NCBI GenBank assembly: GCA_964482955.1
Contig: CAYZZW010000009.1
Location: 1-64,000, forward strand
Reading direction: 5' to 3'
Length of the DNA: 64,000 bases
Source: JAPLSN01 sp964482955
Lineage (GTDB): Bacteria; Spirochaetota; Spirochaetia; Treponematales; UBA12059
Position numbers and translations under genes: made by a program. Positions 34,202 through 41,773 of this stretch are shown piece after piece. The stretch's first letter is position 1. Each line of letters starts with the position of its first letter. The notes under the pieces are model-generated. The model did no database searches, was not told the DNA's origin, and worked only from the letters and a program-made list of their open reading frames with translations.

Positions 34202-34848
34202 TGGCCGATCTCGCGTCGTTCGCCCGGTTCGCCAAGATCTATCAGCCGGGGGAGATCATCTTCTCCGAGTACGAGCCGGGGGATTCCTTCTACCTCATCC
34301 AGTCGGGGTCGGTCCGCATCACGAAGATCGTGGGCGACCTCGAGAAGACCATCGACATCCTCCAGCCGCCGGAGATCTTCGGCGAGATGGCCATCCTGGA
34401 GGGCGCGCCGCGCTCGGCCACGGCCGTCGCCGTCAACCAGGTGAAGGTGCTCGAGCTGAACCGCGCCAACTTCGAGGTGCTCATGATGGGCAACCCGCAG
34501 ATCGCGCTCCGCCTGCTCAGGCTCTTCGCGAAGCGCATCTACGACCAGCGCCGCCGCTTCATGATCCTCACGCTCGACGAGCCGCAGGCGAAGATCGCGG
34601 ACGTCTTCCTCATGCTGGACGAGACGGGCATGGCCATCGGCGTCGACGCCGAGGCGTCCGAGCGCCGGGAGTTCAAGACGACGCTCGAGGACGTGGCGCA
34701 CTGGGCCGGCATGTCGCCGTCGGAAGTGCAGACCATCCTCGGCCATTTCCAGAACCAGCGCCGCATCGAGATGACCGCCGACCGCATCGTCGTCAAGAAC
34801 ATCAACGACTTCATCCGCTTCGTGAGCACGAAACGGAAGAAATCCTAG
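34201..34848 (+). CDS. Crp/Fnr-family transcription regulator
   Basis: A 215-residue regulator with a cNMP-binding domain (YQPGEIIFSEYEPGDSFYLI, PEIFGEMAILEGAPRSATA), a dimer helix, and a C-terminal helix-turn-helix (VAHWAGMSPSEVQTILGHFQNQRRIE, residues about 165-195). The FGEMAILEGAPRSATA phosphate-binding cassette is well conserved, so a cyclic nucleotide is a fair guess for the ligand. Translated from a TGATG overlap with the cNMP-TPR gene, which suggests the two act together. No other cNMP genes in the window. Confidence 0.9.
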   Translation: MADLASFARFAKIYQPGEIIFSEYEPGDSFYLIQSGSVRITKIVGDLEKTIDILQPPEIFGEMAILEGAPRSATAVAVNQVKVLELNRANFEVLMMGNPQIALRLLRLFAKRIYDQRRRFMILTLDEPQAKIADVFLMLDETGMAIGVDAEASERREFKTTLEDVAHWAGMSPSEVQTILGHFQNQRRIEMTADRIVVKNINDFIRFVSTKRKKS

Positions 34849-34927
34849 AAGAGGCAGTCCCGAAACTCCCCGGGTTTCCCGAAACGCCCCGAAACGGACC
34901 CGCGTTCGACGCGGGAAGGATTCCTGA

Positions 34928-35989
34928 ATGGAAACGACGCGACTCGAGGTGCGCGGCCATGGCGGCCACTACGACTATCTGCTCGGCGAAGGTCTTCTCG
35001 AAGACGAAGTGCCGCGTTTCGTCCGCGAACGCGGCTTCCGGTCGTGTCGCGTCGTCACGGACGAGCGGGTCGCCGGCCTGTACGGCGAACGACTCGCGTC
35101 GCGCCTGCCGGGCGCCTCCCTCGTCGCGTTCGCGGGAGGCGAAGGAAACAAGAACCTTCGCACGCTCGAAACCGTCTGCGACCGGCTCGCCTCGTCCGGC
35201 GCCGACCGGGGCACGCTCGTCGTGGCGCTCGGCGGCGGCATCCCGGGCGACGTGGCCGGATTCGCGGCGGCGGCCTTCATGCGCGGCTTGCCGTTCGTGC
35301 AGGTCCCCACGACCCTCCTCGCCATGCTCGATTCGAGCGTCGGGGGGAAGACCGGCGTGAACCTGGCGTCGGGAAAGAACCTCGTCGGCGCGTTCAAGGA
35401 TCCCCTCGCGGTCTTCGCGGACCTGTCGACCTTGGATACACTGTCCGAGGCGGAAATCCGCAACGGCCTGGCGGAAGCCGTCAAGTCGGCGCTTATCGGG
35501 GACGCGGCGCTGTTCGCGGGCTTCCTGCGCGGCGAAACGTTCGCCATGGATGAAATCGTCGGGCGCGCCGTCGCGGTGAAGATCGCCCTCGTGGGGCGGG
35601 ATCCCTTCGAGCGCGCCGAGCGCGCCTTCCTGAACCTCGGGCACACCTACGGGCACGCGATCGAGGCGGCGTCGGGCTTCCGCGTCCCGCACGGGCAAGC
35701 GGTGGCGGTCGGCCTCGTCGCGGCCGCGCGCCTGTCCGCGGCGCTCGGGGTCTGTCCCCCCGCGCTGCCCGGCGAGGTCGCGTCCGCGCTCGGGCGCCTC
35801 GGTCTGCCCGTCGGCTTGCGCGGGCTCGGCGCGTCCGTCTCTCCCGCCGCGGTCGTCGGGGCCATGGGCGCCGACAAGAAGCGGGAGGGCGGGACCGTGC
35901 GTTTCGTCCTTCTCCGCGCGCCCGGCGATCCCTTCATGGCCGACGCGCCCTCGCCCGACGAACTCGCGAGGATGCTCGAAGACGCGTGA
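34928..35989 (+). CDS. aroB: 3-dehydroquinate synthase
   Basis: Second step of the shikimate pathway: converts DAHP to 3-dehydroquinate with NAD and a divalent metal. 353 residues, the normal length. Motifs: FAGGEGNKNLRTLE, GGGIPGDVAGFAAAAFMRG (NAD site; Pro replaces the more usual Val/Thr), VPTTLLAMLDSSVGGKTGVN, and the metal ligands in EAVKSALI, LNLGHTYGHAIE and VPHGQAVAVG. AAGGA precedes the ATG. It is 80 bp after the Crp-like gene, on the same strand, and converges on aroC. Confidence 0.96.
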   Translation: METTRLEVRGHGGHYDYLLGEGLLEDEVPRFVRERGFRSCRVVTDERVAGLYGERLASRLPGASLVAFAGGEGNKNLRTLETVCDRLASSGADRGTLVVALGGGIPGDVAGFAAAAFMRGLPFVQVPTTLLAMLDSSVGGKTGVNLASGKNLVGAFKDPLAVFADLSTLDTLSEAEIRNGLAEAVKSALIGDAALFAGFLRGETFAMDEIVGRAVAVKIALVGRDPFERAERAFLNLGHTYGHAIEAASGFRVPHGQAVAVGLVAAARLSAALGVCPPALPGEVASALGRLGLPVGLRGLGASVSPAAVVGAMGADKKREGGTVRFVLLRAPGDPFMADAPSPDELARMLEDA

Positions 35990-36089
35990 GACGGGACCGT
36001 CGATACGGAAGGCGGGCGGGGCGCGAAGGCTGACCGAGGCTACGCGCGCTGCCCCGGGCCGGTCGCGGGGTATCCCTGGTTCGCGAAGG

Positions 36090-37196
36090 TCAGACGCGAG
36101 GCCCCGAGCCTCGCGCGAGCGCGTCGCGCGCGGCTTGCGCGAGCGCGAGGTCCGCGAGGACGAGGGCCGCCATCGCCTCGACGACCGGCACCGCCCGTAT
36201 GGCCACGCAGGGATCATGCCGTCCCCCGATCGAGAGCGTCACGAGATCCCCGTTCCAGTCGGCGGTCTCCTGCGGGGCGCCGATGCTCGGCGTCGGCTTG
36301 AAGGCGACGCGGAACCACACCGTCTCGCCCGAACTGATGCCGCCCAGGGTGCCGCCTCCGTGGTTGGTGGCGGCGCGGAGCCGTCCGTTCTCGAAGACGA
36401 ACGCGTCGTTGTACGCCGAGCCCCGGAGCCGCGCCGACCCGAAGCCGAGGCCGAGCTCGAAGCCGCGCGTCGCCGGGATCGAGAGCATCGCGCCCGCGAG
36501 CAGCGCCTCGAGCTTGCCGAAGACGGGTTCGCCCCAGCCGACCGGCACGCCGCGGCACGCGCAGGTGATGACGCCGCCGATCGAATCGCGCTCGGCGGCC
36601 GCGGCGGCGATCGCGGCTTCCATCGCCGCGCCCGCGTCCGCGTCGGGGCAGCGGCAAGGAGAGGCGTCCACGGCGTCGCGCCGCACGGTGTCGGGATCGA
36701 CCGGGGGCGCGTCGACGGCGCCGATCGACGAGATCCACGCGACGATGTCGACGCCGCGGCGTTCCTTGAGGAAGATTTCCGCCACCGCGCCCGAGGCGAC
36801 GCGGGCCGCCGTTTCGCGCCCGCTCGCGCGGCCGCCGCCCGAAGGCTGTCGTCCGTATTTCATCGCGTACGTGAAATCGGCGTGGGAGGGGCGGGGAGCG
36901 CCCGAGGCGCCCGCGTAGTCGGCGGGGCGGGTGTCCTCGTTGCGCACGAGGAGCGCGATGGGCGACCCGAGCGTCGCGCCGTCGTGCACGCCGGAGAGTA
37001 ACTCGACGCGGTCGCGCTCGTTCCGCGGGCTGACGAGCGCGCCCGTTCCGGGGCGACGCCTATCGAGCCGGCTCTGAATGTCGGTCTCCGTCAAAGGCAA
37101 CCCCGGAGGGCACCCGTCGATCACCGCCCCGACGCCGCTCCCGTGCGATTCCCCGAAGGTGGTGACGCGGAAATAATCGCCCATGCTGCTCGACAT
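36090..37196 (-). CDS. aroC: Chorismate synthase
   Basis: Last step of the shikimate pathway: EPSP to chorismate with reduced FMN. 368 residues. Signatures: MGDYFRVTTFGESHGSGVGAVIDG at the N-terminus, RSHAD-like PRPSHADFTYAMKYG, the SGRETAARVASGAVAE block, and the C-terminal GGRHDPCVAIRAVPVVEAM. The start at 37196 (MSSSMGDYF) has GGGGG just upstream and fits the family; an in-frame ATG 54 bp further up adds a Gly-rich stretch. It faces aroB across 100 bp, so the two shikimate genes are clustered but not in one operon. Confidence 0.96.
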   Translation of the reverse strand: MSSSMGDYFRVTTFGESHGSGVGAVIDGCPPGLPLTETDIQSRLDRRRPGTGALVSPRNERDRVELLSGVHDGATLGSPIALLVRNEDTRPADYAGASGAPRPSHADFTYAMKYGRQPSGGGRASGRETAARVASGAVAEIFLKERRGVDIVAWISSIGAVDAPPVDPDTVRRDAVDASPCRCPDADAGAAMEAAIAAAAAERDSIGGVITCACRGVPVGWGEPVFGKLEALLAGAMLSIPATRGFELGLGFGSARLRGSAYNDAFVFENGRLRAATNHGGGTLGGISSGETVWFRVAFKPTPSIGAPQETADWNGDLVTLSIGGRHDPCVAIRAVPVVEAMAALVLADLALAQAARDALARGSGPRV

Positions 37197-37253
37197 GCCC
37201 CCATTCTCCGTTCCCCCGCCCCCCGCGTCAATGACCGACATAGCCTTCACGGC

Positions 37254-37420
37254 TACGACACGAAGAGGCCGACTCGCATCGGAATGACCACGGAGCGAAG
37301 CTTGGCGACTATTCGAGCGTTGACACGGAGATTTGTACCACTGAGATCACGGAGAAGAGGGGGAGAGGGTTTAAGAGGGAAGGATAGTTTTGGGGGAAGA
37401 TGGTCGATCGTTGGCTGAAT
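37254..37420. repeat. CACGAAG element, diverged copy
   Basis: Shows ACACGAAGAGG, then the shared core GAGCGAAGCTTGGCGACTAT (37293-37323), ACACGGAGAT and ATCACGGAGAAG units and the GAGAGGGTTTAAG box. Terminal repeats are degraded. Like the copy at 30308, it is followed within about 200 bp by the hairpin element. Confidence 0.65.
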
Positions 37421-37604
37421 TGAGTAAGGGATACAACCGACGATATGAAAAACGGTTTTAGCTGAAGCGAACATCCTCCCGCGTTTCGTCTGGGCGCTTT
37501 CCGAAAATCGTTGCGATGCGAAAGCGAGCCATGATCATGTTTGAAATGCTTGCGCGAGGACATGGGTTTGATTTCTGTTCCCCATGTTATTGCAGAACAA
37601 AGCT

Positions 37605-37836
37605 CGCGGCGATTTGCCGTCCCGCGAACCGTCGTGCGTCGTTACTGGGGACACCCGGCGTCCGATGACGCACCATATGTGACCGCCGAGTGGGGCATAC
37701 AAGTACCCATGACGAATATTGCGAGTACTCTCGCCTATTCGTCATGGGTACTTGTATGCCCCAGGCCCCGGTCCATCCGGTCAGACACCCGTCCGCCGCA
37801 CCTTCCCGAATCGCTTTATCGAAGGTTGCGGTTTAT
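37605..37836. repeat. Hairpin element copy B (perfect 27-bp arms)
   Basis: Second copy of the element at 30564-30790, similar over about 230 bp. Arms are 37692-37718 and 37736-37762 with the identical 17-nt centre. The only arm difference from copy A is CCAGT to CAAGT on the left and ACTGG to ACTTG on the right, so the stem remains perfect. Flanks are more diverged than the hairpin. Confidence 0.85.
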
Positions 37837-37967
37837 CTGAATCGGGATTGACGTCTTGGCTCGCACAATTCGCGATGGGAAAGGATGCGCCACAAGTCCC
37901 GGCGCATGCGTTGTTCGAAGATTGTATGGTGTTCGTTCGGTATACACACTGGGTACCGGGACGGCAC

Positions 37968-37996
37968 TTGACGAAACGATTGTGGGGCGGGATGAT
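37968..37996 (+). promoter_or_regulatory. Promoter of the riboswitch and ABC exporter operon
   Basis: TTGACG (37968-37973), a 17-bp spacer and GATGAT (37991-37996). The predicted start near 38003 is just before the riboswitch. Confidence 0.65.
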
Positions 37997-38003
37997 GTGA
38001 GCA

Positions 38004-38166
38004 ACTATTCGAGAGGGCGCCTAGGGTTCCGCGCCGTTTGACGGATTCGATCCGGACGACGGCGGTCATGGCGAAGTACGATCCGCAGGGACCGGCTTCG
38101 AGGTCCGAGCGACGCCGGCGTACGCGACGCGTACCGCGACACCCACCGGAAAAAAGCCGGAGGAAG
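38004..38166 (+). ncRNA. ykkC-class riboswitch, guanidine-I-like
   Basis: The leader contains, in order, the ykkC signature CTAGGGTTCCG (38021-38031, exact), a CGCCGT/ACGGCG hairpin, GGTCCGAGCG (38102-38111), a GTACGC-GAC-GCGTAC hairpin, ACAC, and GGAAAAAAGCCGGAGGA near the 3' end, comparable to GGGACAAAAGCCCGGGAGA in the B. subtilis ykkC leader. This order and the exact first box point to the ykkC family. Subtype 1 binds guanidine; subtypes 2a-2c bind ppGpp, PRPP or nucleoside diphosphates, and I cannot exclude these by eye. An insertion of about 25 nt separates the first hairpin from GGTCCGAG. An intrinsic terminator follows at once. Confidence 0.72.
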
Positions 38167-38201
38167 GAGTCTCGACATCCGTCGGGGCTCTTTTTGTTTT
38201 T
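38167..38201 (+). terminator. Intrinsic terminator, expression platform of the riboswitch
   Basis: GAGTCTCGAC/GTCGGGGCTC, a 10-bp stem with two G-U pairs and an ATCC loop, followed by TTTTTGTTTTT. It lies 37 bp before the exporter's start codon, so ligand-controlled read-through is the likely mode. Confidence 0.85.
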
Positions 38202-38238
38202 CATGACGGAAAGACCCCGCGCATACCGGAGGTTTCCC

Positions 38239-39285
38239 GTGTCCGTCATCGAAGTCGACCGCCTGTCCAAGACCTTCCGCTCGGCCGTCAAGCCGCAGGG
38301 TTTCGCCGCGGGGCTCAAAGCCCTCGTTCGGCCGAGCATACGCGTCGTCGAGGCCGTCAAGGCCGTCTCGTTCTCCGTCGACGAGGCGGAGGCCGTCGCG
38401 TTCCTCGGGCCGAACGGCGCGGGCAAGTCCACCACCATCAAGATGCTCTCCGGCATCCTCACGCCGACCTCCGGCAGCGCGCGCGTCCTCGGGCTCGATC
38501 CGTCCAAGAGGGGCGGGCGCGACCGCAACGCCCTGGCGAAGAGCATAGGCGCGGTGTTCGGGCAGAAGAGCCAGCTTTGGTTCCACCTGCCGCCCGCCGA
38601 CAGCTTCCGCCTGCTCGGGGCGGTGTACGAGATCGGAAGGAAGGAACTGGCCGCGCGCACCGCGGAGCTCGTCGAGCGCTTCGACATCAAGGACCTCATG
38701 GACGTGCCCGTGCGGAAACTGTCGCTCGGCCAGCGCATCCGCTGCGAGATCGCCGCGAGCCTCCTCCACGCGCCCCGCGTGCTCTTCCTCGACGAGCCGA
38801 CGATCGGGCTCGACGTCGTCGTGAAGAAGGAGATCCGCGTCCTCCTCGAGGAGCTCGTGAAGCGCGACCGCGTCACCATCTTCCTCACGAGCCACGACAT
38901 CGGCGACATCGAGAAGATCTGCAAGCGCGCCGTCATCATCCACCACGGCGAGGTGGTGGTGGACGAGTCGATGAAGGACCTCAAGCACCGGGCGCTCGCG
39001 AAGAAGTACGTCGGCGTGAAGTACGCGTCGCCCGTCGACCTCGAGCTGCCGGGGCTGTCGCCGGTCAAGAAGACCGACGACGCGGCCCGCTACGAAGTGG
39101 ACACGCGCGTCCATCGCCTGCCCGAACTCGTGGCGGCCCTGGCCGCGCGCGGGGAGCTCGTCGACCTGACCGTGGAGGACGAGCCGCTCGAAAACGTGAT
39201 CGCGGAGATCTTCGCGAGCCGCAGCGCGGGCGACGCCCATGCGGTGACCGCCGCGCTCGGGCGGAGCGGGGGAGGCGAGCCATGA
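38239..39285 (+). CDS. ABC-2 exporter ATP-binding protein (NatA-like)
   Basis: A 348-residue ATPase. Walker A FLGPNGAGKSTT, signature LSLGQRIRCEIA, Walker B VLFLDEPTIGLD and the switch His in FLTSHDIGDIEK are all present. A C-terminal extension of about 90 residues is typical of the NatA/CcmA-like group that pairs with large DUF990-type permeases. GTG 38239 is used (GGAGG 6 nt upstream); the longer ATG-started frame would run through the terminator. It is the first gene after the riboswitch, and its stop overlaps the permease ATG (ATGA). Guanidine or another organic cation is the suggested, unproven, cargo. Confidence 0.9.
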   Translation: MSVIEVDRLSKTFRSAVKPQGFAAGLKALVRPSIRVVEAVKAVSFSVDEAEAVAFLGPNGAGKSTTIKMLSGILTPTSGSARVLGLDPSKRGGRDRNALAKSIGAVFGQKSQLWFHLPPADSFRLLGAVYEIGRKELAARTAELVERFDIKDLMDVPVRKLSLGQRIRCEIAASLLHAPRVLFLDEPTIGLDVVVKKEIRVLLEELVKRDRVTIFLTSHDIGDIEKICKRAVIIHHGEVVVDESMKDLKHRALAKKYVGVKYASPVDLELPGLSPVKKTDDAARYEVDTRVHRLPELVAALAARGELVDLTVEDEPLENVIAEIFASRSAGDAHAVTAALGRSGGGEP

Positions 39286-40085
39286 GCCGCGCCTCCGTCG
39301 TCATAAGCAAGTACTGGACCGCCGCGGCGGTGAGCCTCCGCAACAAGACGATGTACCTCGCGAACTACGCGGGGAGCCTCGTCACGTACGGCCTCTTCAT
39401 CTTCGTGTTCTCGCGCATCTGGACGGTCGTGTATTCCTCCAAGGCGGATATCTCCGGCTACACGCGCTCCATGGTCACCTGGTACTTCATCGTCGCGGAG
39501 CTCGTCGCCTTCGGCTTCGGCAAATTCTATTGGGGGCTCTCGCGCGACATGAAGTCGGGACAGATCGCCTACCAGCTCGGTCGGCCGTACGGCTTCGTCG
39601 CGTACAACTACTTCGACCGCGTGGGGCCGGCGCTCCTCGATACGGCGGTGCTCGCGGCGGAGGGCTTAATACTCGGCTTCCTGTTCGCGGGTCCGCCGCC
39701 CGTCGGAAGCCTGGCCGCGCTTCCCGTCGCGCTCGCGTCGCTCCTCCTGTCCGGCAGCCTGCAGTTTTTTCTCCAGATGACCGTGTCGCTCACGGCTTTC
39801 TGGGTCGAGGAGAACTCGGCGTTCTACTGGATCTACCAGAAACTCGCGCTCGTCGTGGGGACGCTCGTGCCGCTCGAGTTCCTGCCCCAGGCGATACGGA
39901 AGGTCGCGGCGTGGACGCCGTTCGGCTACCTGGCCTATCCGCCGTCGCGCATCCTCGTCGCGTGGGATCCGGGAGAGGCGGCCCGGCTGATCCTGGCGCA
40001 GGGGGCGTGGGTCGTGGCGGCGGCCTTGTTCGCGAAGTTCGTGTTCCGCCTGGGCGCGCGCCGCGTCTCGGTGAACGGAGGGTGA
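39282..40085 (+). CDS. ABC-2 family permease, first subunit
   Basis: A 267-residue membrane protein with six predicted helices of the ABC-2/DUF990 kind; sequences such as IAYQLGRPYGFVAYNYFDRVG and PLEFLPQAIRKVAAWTPFGYLAYPP match that family's pattern. GGAGG precedes the ATG, which overlaps the ATPase stop. It pairs with the next permease and the ATPase to form an exporter. Confidence 0.86.
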   Translation: MSRASVVISKYWTAAAVSLRNKTMYLANYAGSLVTYGLFIFVFSRIWTVVYSSKADISGYTRSMVTWYFIVAELVAFGFGKFYWGLSRDMKSGQIAYQLGRPYGFVAYNYFDRVGPALLDTAVLAAEGLILGFLFAGPPPVGSLAALPVALASLLLSGSLQFFLQMTVSLTAFWVEENSAFYWIYQKLALVVGTLVPLEFLPQAIRKVAAWTPFGYLAYPPSRILVAWDPGEAARLILAQGAWVVAAALFAKFVFRLGARRVSVNGG

Positions 40086-40086
40086 T

Positions 40087-40881
40087 ATGGGAAGGCTGAA
40101 AGCGTACGCGCGCTTCCTCGGGGCCGCCTTCGCGGTGAACGTGAAATCGGTGCTCGAGTACCGCGCGAACTTCATCATGCAGACCTTCGGGATGATGCTC
40201 AACAACGCCGCCTTCGCGGTGTTCTGGAAGGTGCTCATCGACCGCACGGGCGGCATCGGCGGCTACGGCTTTTCCGACATCATGTTCGTGTGGGCCGTCG
40301 TGTCGTCGTCGTTCGGGCTGGCGCACGTCGTGTTCGGGAACATCCGCAGCATCTCGGAGCTCGTGCGCGAGGGCGACCTCGACTCGTACCTGCTCCAGCC
40401 CAAGGACGTGTGGCTCAACGTCGTCGCGTCGCGCACCGTGCCGTCGGCCTGGGGCGACTTCGCGTACGGCTTCGTCGTGGTCGCGCTCCTGCCGGGCTTC
40501 GGCATCGGGCGGCTGGCGCTTTTCCTGTGCCTCGCGATCACCGGCGCGGCGATCTTCGCGGCCGCCTTCGCGGCCATGGAGAGCCTCGCGTTCTTCATGG
40601 GCGATTCGTCCGCCGTCACCGGGGCGCTCACGGAGTTCCTGCTCTCGTTTTCGCTGTACCCGGAGACGGTGTACGATCCGGGCATGCGCTGGATCTTCTA
40701 CACGCTCGTGCCGTCGGGCTTCATCGCGTACATGCCGCTCGCGGCGTTCCGGTCGCTCGACTGGCGGCTCGTGCCCGTTTTGGTCGCCGCGGCCGCGCTG
40801 TACGTCTTCCTGAGCCGCGCGCTGTTCAAGGCCGGCCTCAGACGCTACGAATCCGGCAACAAGATCGGGACCAAAGTGTGA
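40087..40881 (+). CDS. ABC-2 family permease, second subunit
   Basis: A 264-residue six-helix permease starting 1 bp after the first permease's stop codon, with GGAGGG just upstream. Recognisable pieces include GDLDSYLLQPKDVWLNVVAS and the late LVPSGFIAYMPLAAFRSLDW, the counterpart of the first permease's C-terminal motif, so the two are paralogues. The operon ends here; a repeat element starts 6 bp after the stop. Confidence 0.86.
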   Translation: MGRLKAYARFLGAAFAVNVKSVLEYRANFIMQTFGMMLNNAAFAVFWKVLIDRTGGIGGYGFSDIMFVWAVVSSSFGLAHVVFGNIRSISELVREGDLDSYLLQPKDVWLNVVASRTVPSAWGDFAYGFVVVALLPGFGIGRLALFLCLAITGAAIFAAAFAAMESLAFFMGDSSAVTGALTEFLLSFSLYPETVYDPGMRWIFYTLVPSGFIAYMPLAAFRSLDWRLVPVLVAAAALYVFLSRALFKAGLRRYESGNKIGTKV

Positions 40882-40886
40882 ATGAA

Positions 40887-41102
40887 TTCACCACGAAGGG
40901 CACGAAGATTCTACCACGAAGGACACGAGCGCAGCTTGGCGAGTACTCGAGCGTTAGAAAACGAAGGTCGCGAAGGTCGCGAAGGGAAGAGGAATTGAAG
41001 GGAAGCGAAGAAGTAATAAGGAGAGGAAGTGAGAAACCAACAACCATCTCTTCTTATTCTTTCGTGCCCTTCGTGGCTACACCTTCGTGTCCTTCGTGGT
41101 AA
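40887..41102. repeat. CACGAAG element with imperfect terminal inverted repeats
   Basis: A 216-bp element with 17 of 18 matching ends (40890-40907, ACCACGAAGGGCACGAAG; 41083-41100 reversed). The shared core is at 40927-40957 (GAGCGCAGCTTGGCGAGTAC). Further CACGAAGG units lie inside. It follows the exporter operon stop by 6 bp. Confidence 0.78.
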
Positions 41103-41152
41103 GGGGTTCTCCGAGGGGTGCTTCGGCGACAGATAATCAAAGGGGGTTTCAA

Positions 41153-41683
41153 ATGTTGGTGAAAAAGTTGGAAGGGAAGAAGTGCTATCTGTCGCCGTAC
41201 GACGCGGAGTACGTGCCGCTCTTCTTCAAGTGGGTGAATGACCTGGACGTCTCGAAGACGATGACTTTCTACAGCAAGAGCATCCCGCTCAGGACGGAGG
41301 CCGAGATCGTCGAGCGGCTTTCGAAGGAACACAACTACATGATCGTCGACCGGGAGACCGACAAGGTCATCGGCTGCATCGGGCTCGTCGATCCGGACCA
41401 CCTGAACCGCTCGACCGAGATCGGCCTCATGATCGGGGAGAAGGAATTCTGGGGAAAGGGCTACGCATCCGACGCGATGCGGACCCTGATTGCCTACGCC
41501 ATCGATTACCTGGATCTGCACAATGTCATGCTGCGCGTGTACTCGTTCAACGAGCGCGGCATCCGGTGTTACGAACGCGTCGGCTTCAAGAAGATCGGCG
41601 CGCGCCGCGAGGCGCTCCGCCAGCGCGGGCAGGCCTTCGATGTCGTCTACATGGATCTGCTCGCGTCGGAGTGGAAGCGGTAG
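41153..41683 (+). CDS. RimJ/RimL-type GNAT acetyltransferase
   Basis: A 176-residue acetyltransferase of the RimL/SpeG-like subgroup. The N-terminal part has KWVNDLDVSKTMTFYSKSIP, then CIGLVDPDHLNRSTEIGLMI, the acetyl-CoA loop EKEFWGKGYASDAMRTLIAYA and the typical LRVYSFNERGIRCYERVGFKKIG. The acceptor amine is unknown. AGGGGG precedes the ATG at 41153. It lies between a repeat element and the solute locus. Confidence 0.88.
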   Translation: MLVKKLEGKKCYLSPYDAEYVPLFFKWVNDLDVSKTMTFYSKSIPLRTEAEIVERLSKEHNYMIVDRETDKVIGCIGLVDPDHLNRSTEIGLMIGEKEFWGKGYASDAMRTLIAYAIDYLDLHNVMLRVYSFNERGIRCYERVGFKKIGARREALRQRGQAFDVVYMDLLASEWKR

Positions 41684-41773
41684 TCGCGCTGGTTTGTGTG
41701 ATCGATCCGGCGACCGGGAAAAATATCCGCTCGAAAGGTGGCGCGTTGCGCGATTATTAACAATAATGACCTC

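Noticed and set aside
34908..34924. CCCGCG/CGCGGG hairpin before aroB as a terminator
   Set aside because: No T-run and it lies directly over the ribosome-binding region; probably incidental in GC-rich DNA.
21838..41102. CACGAAG repeats as a possible CRISPR array
   Set aside because: Units are short, irregularly spaced, inverted and split over distant gaps; no cas genes.
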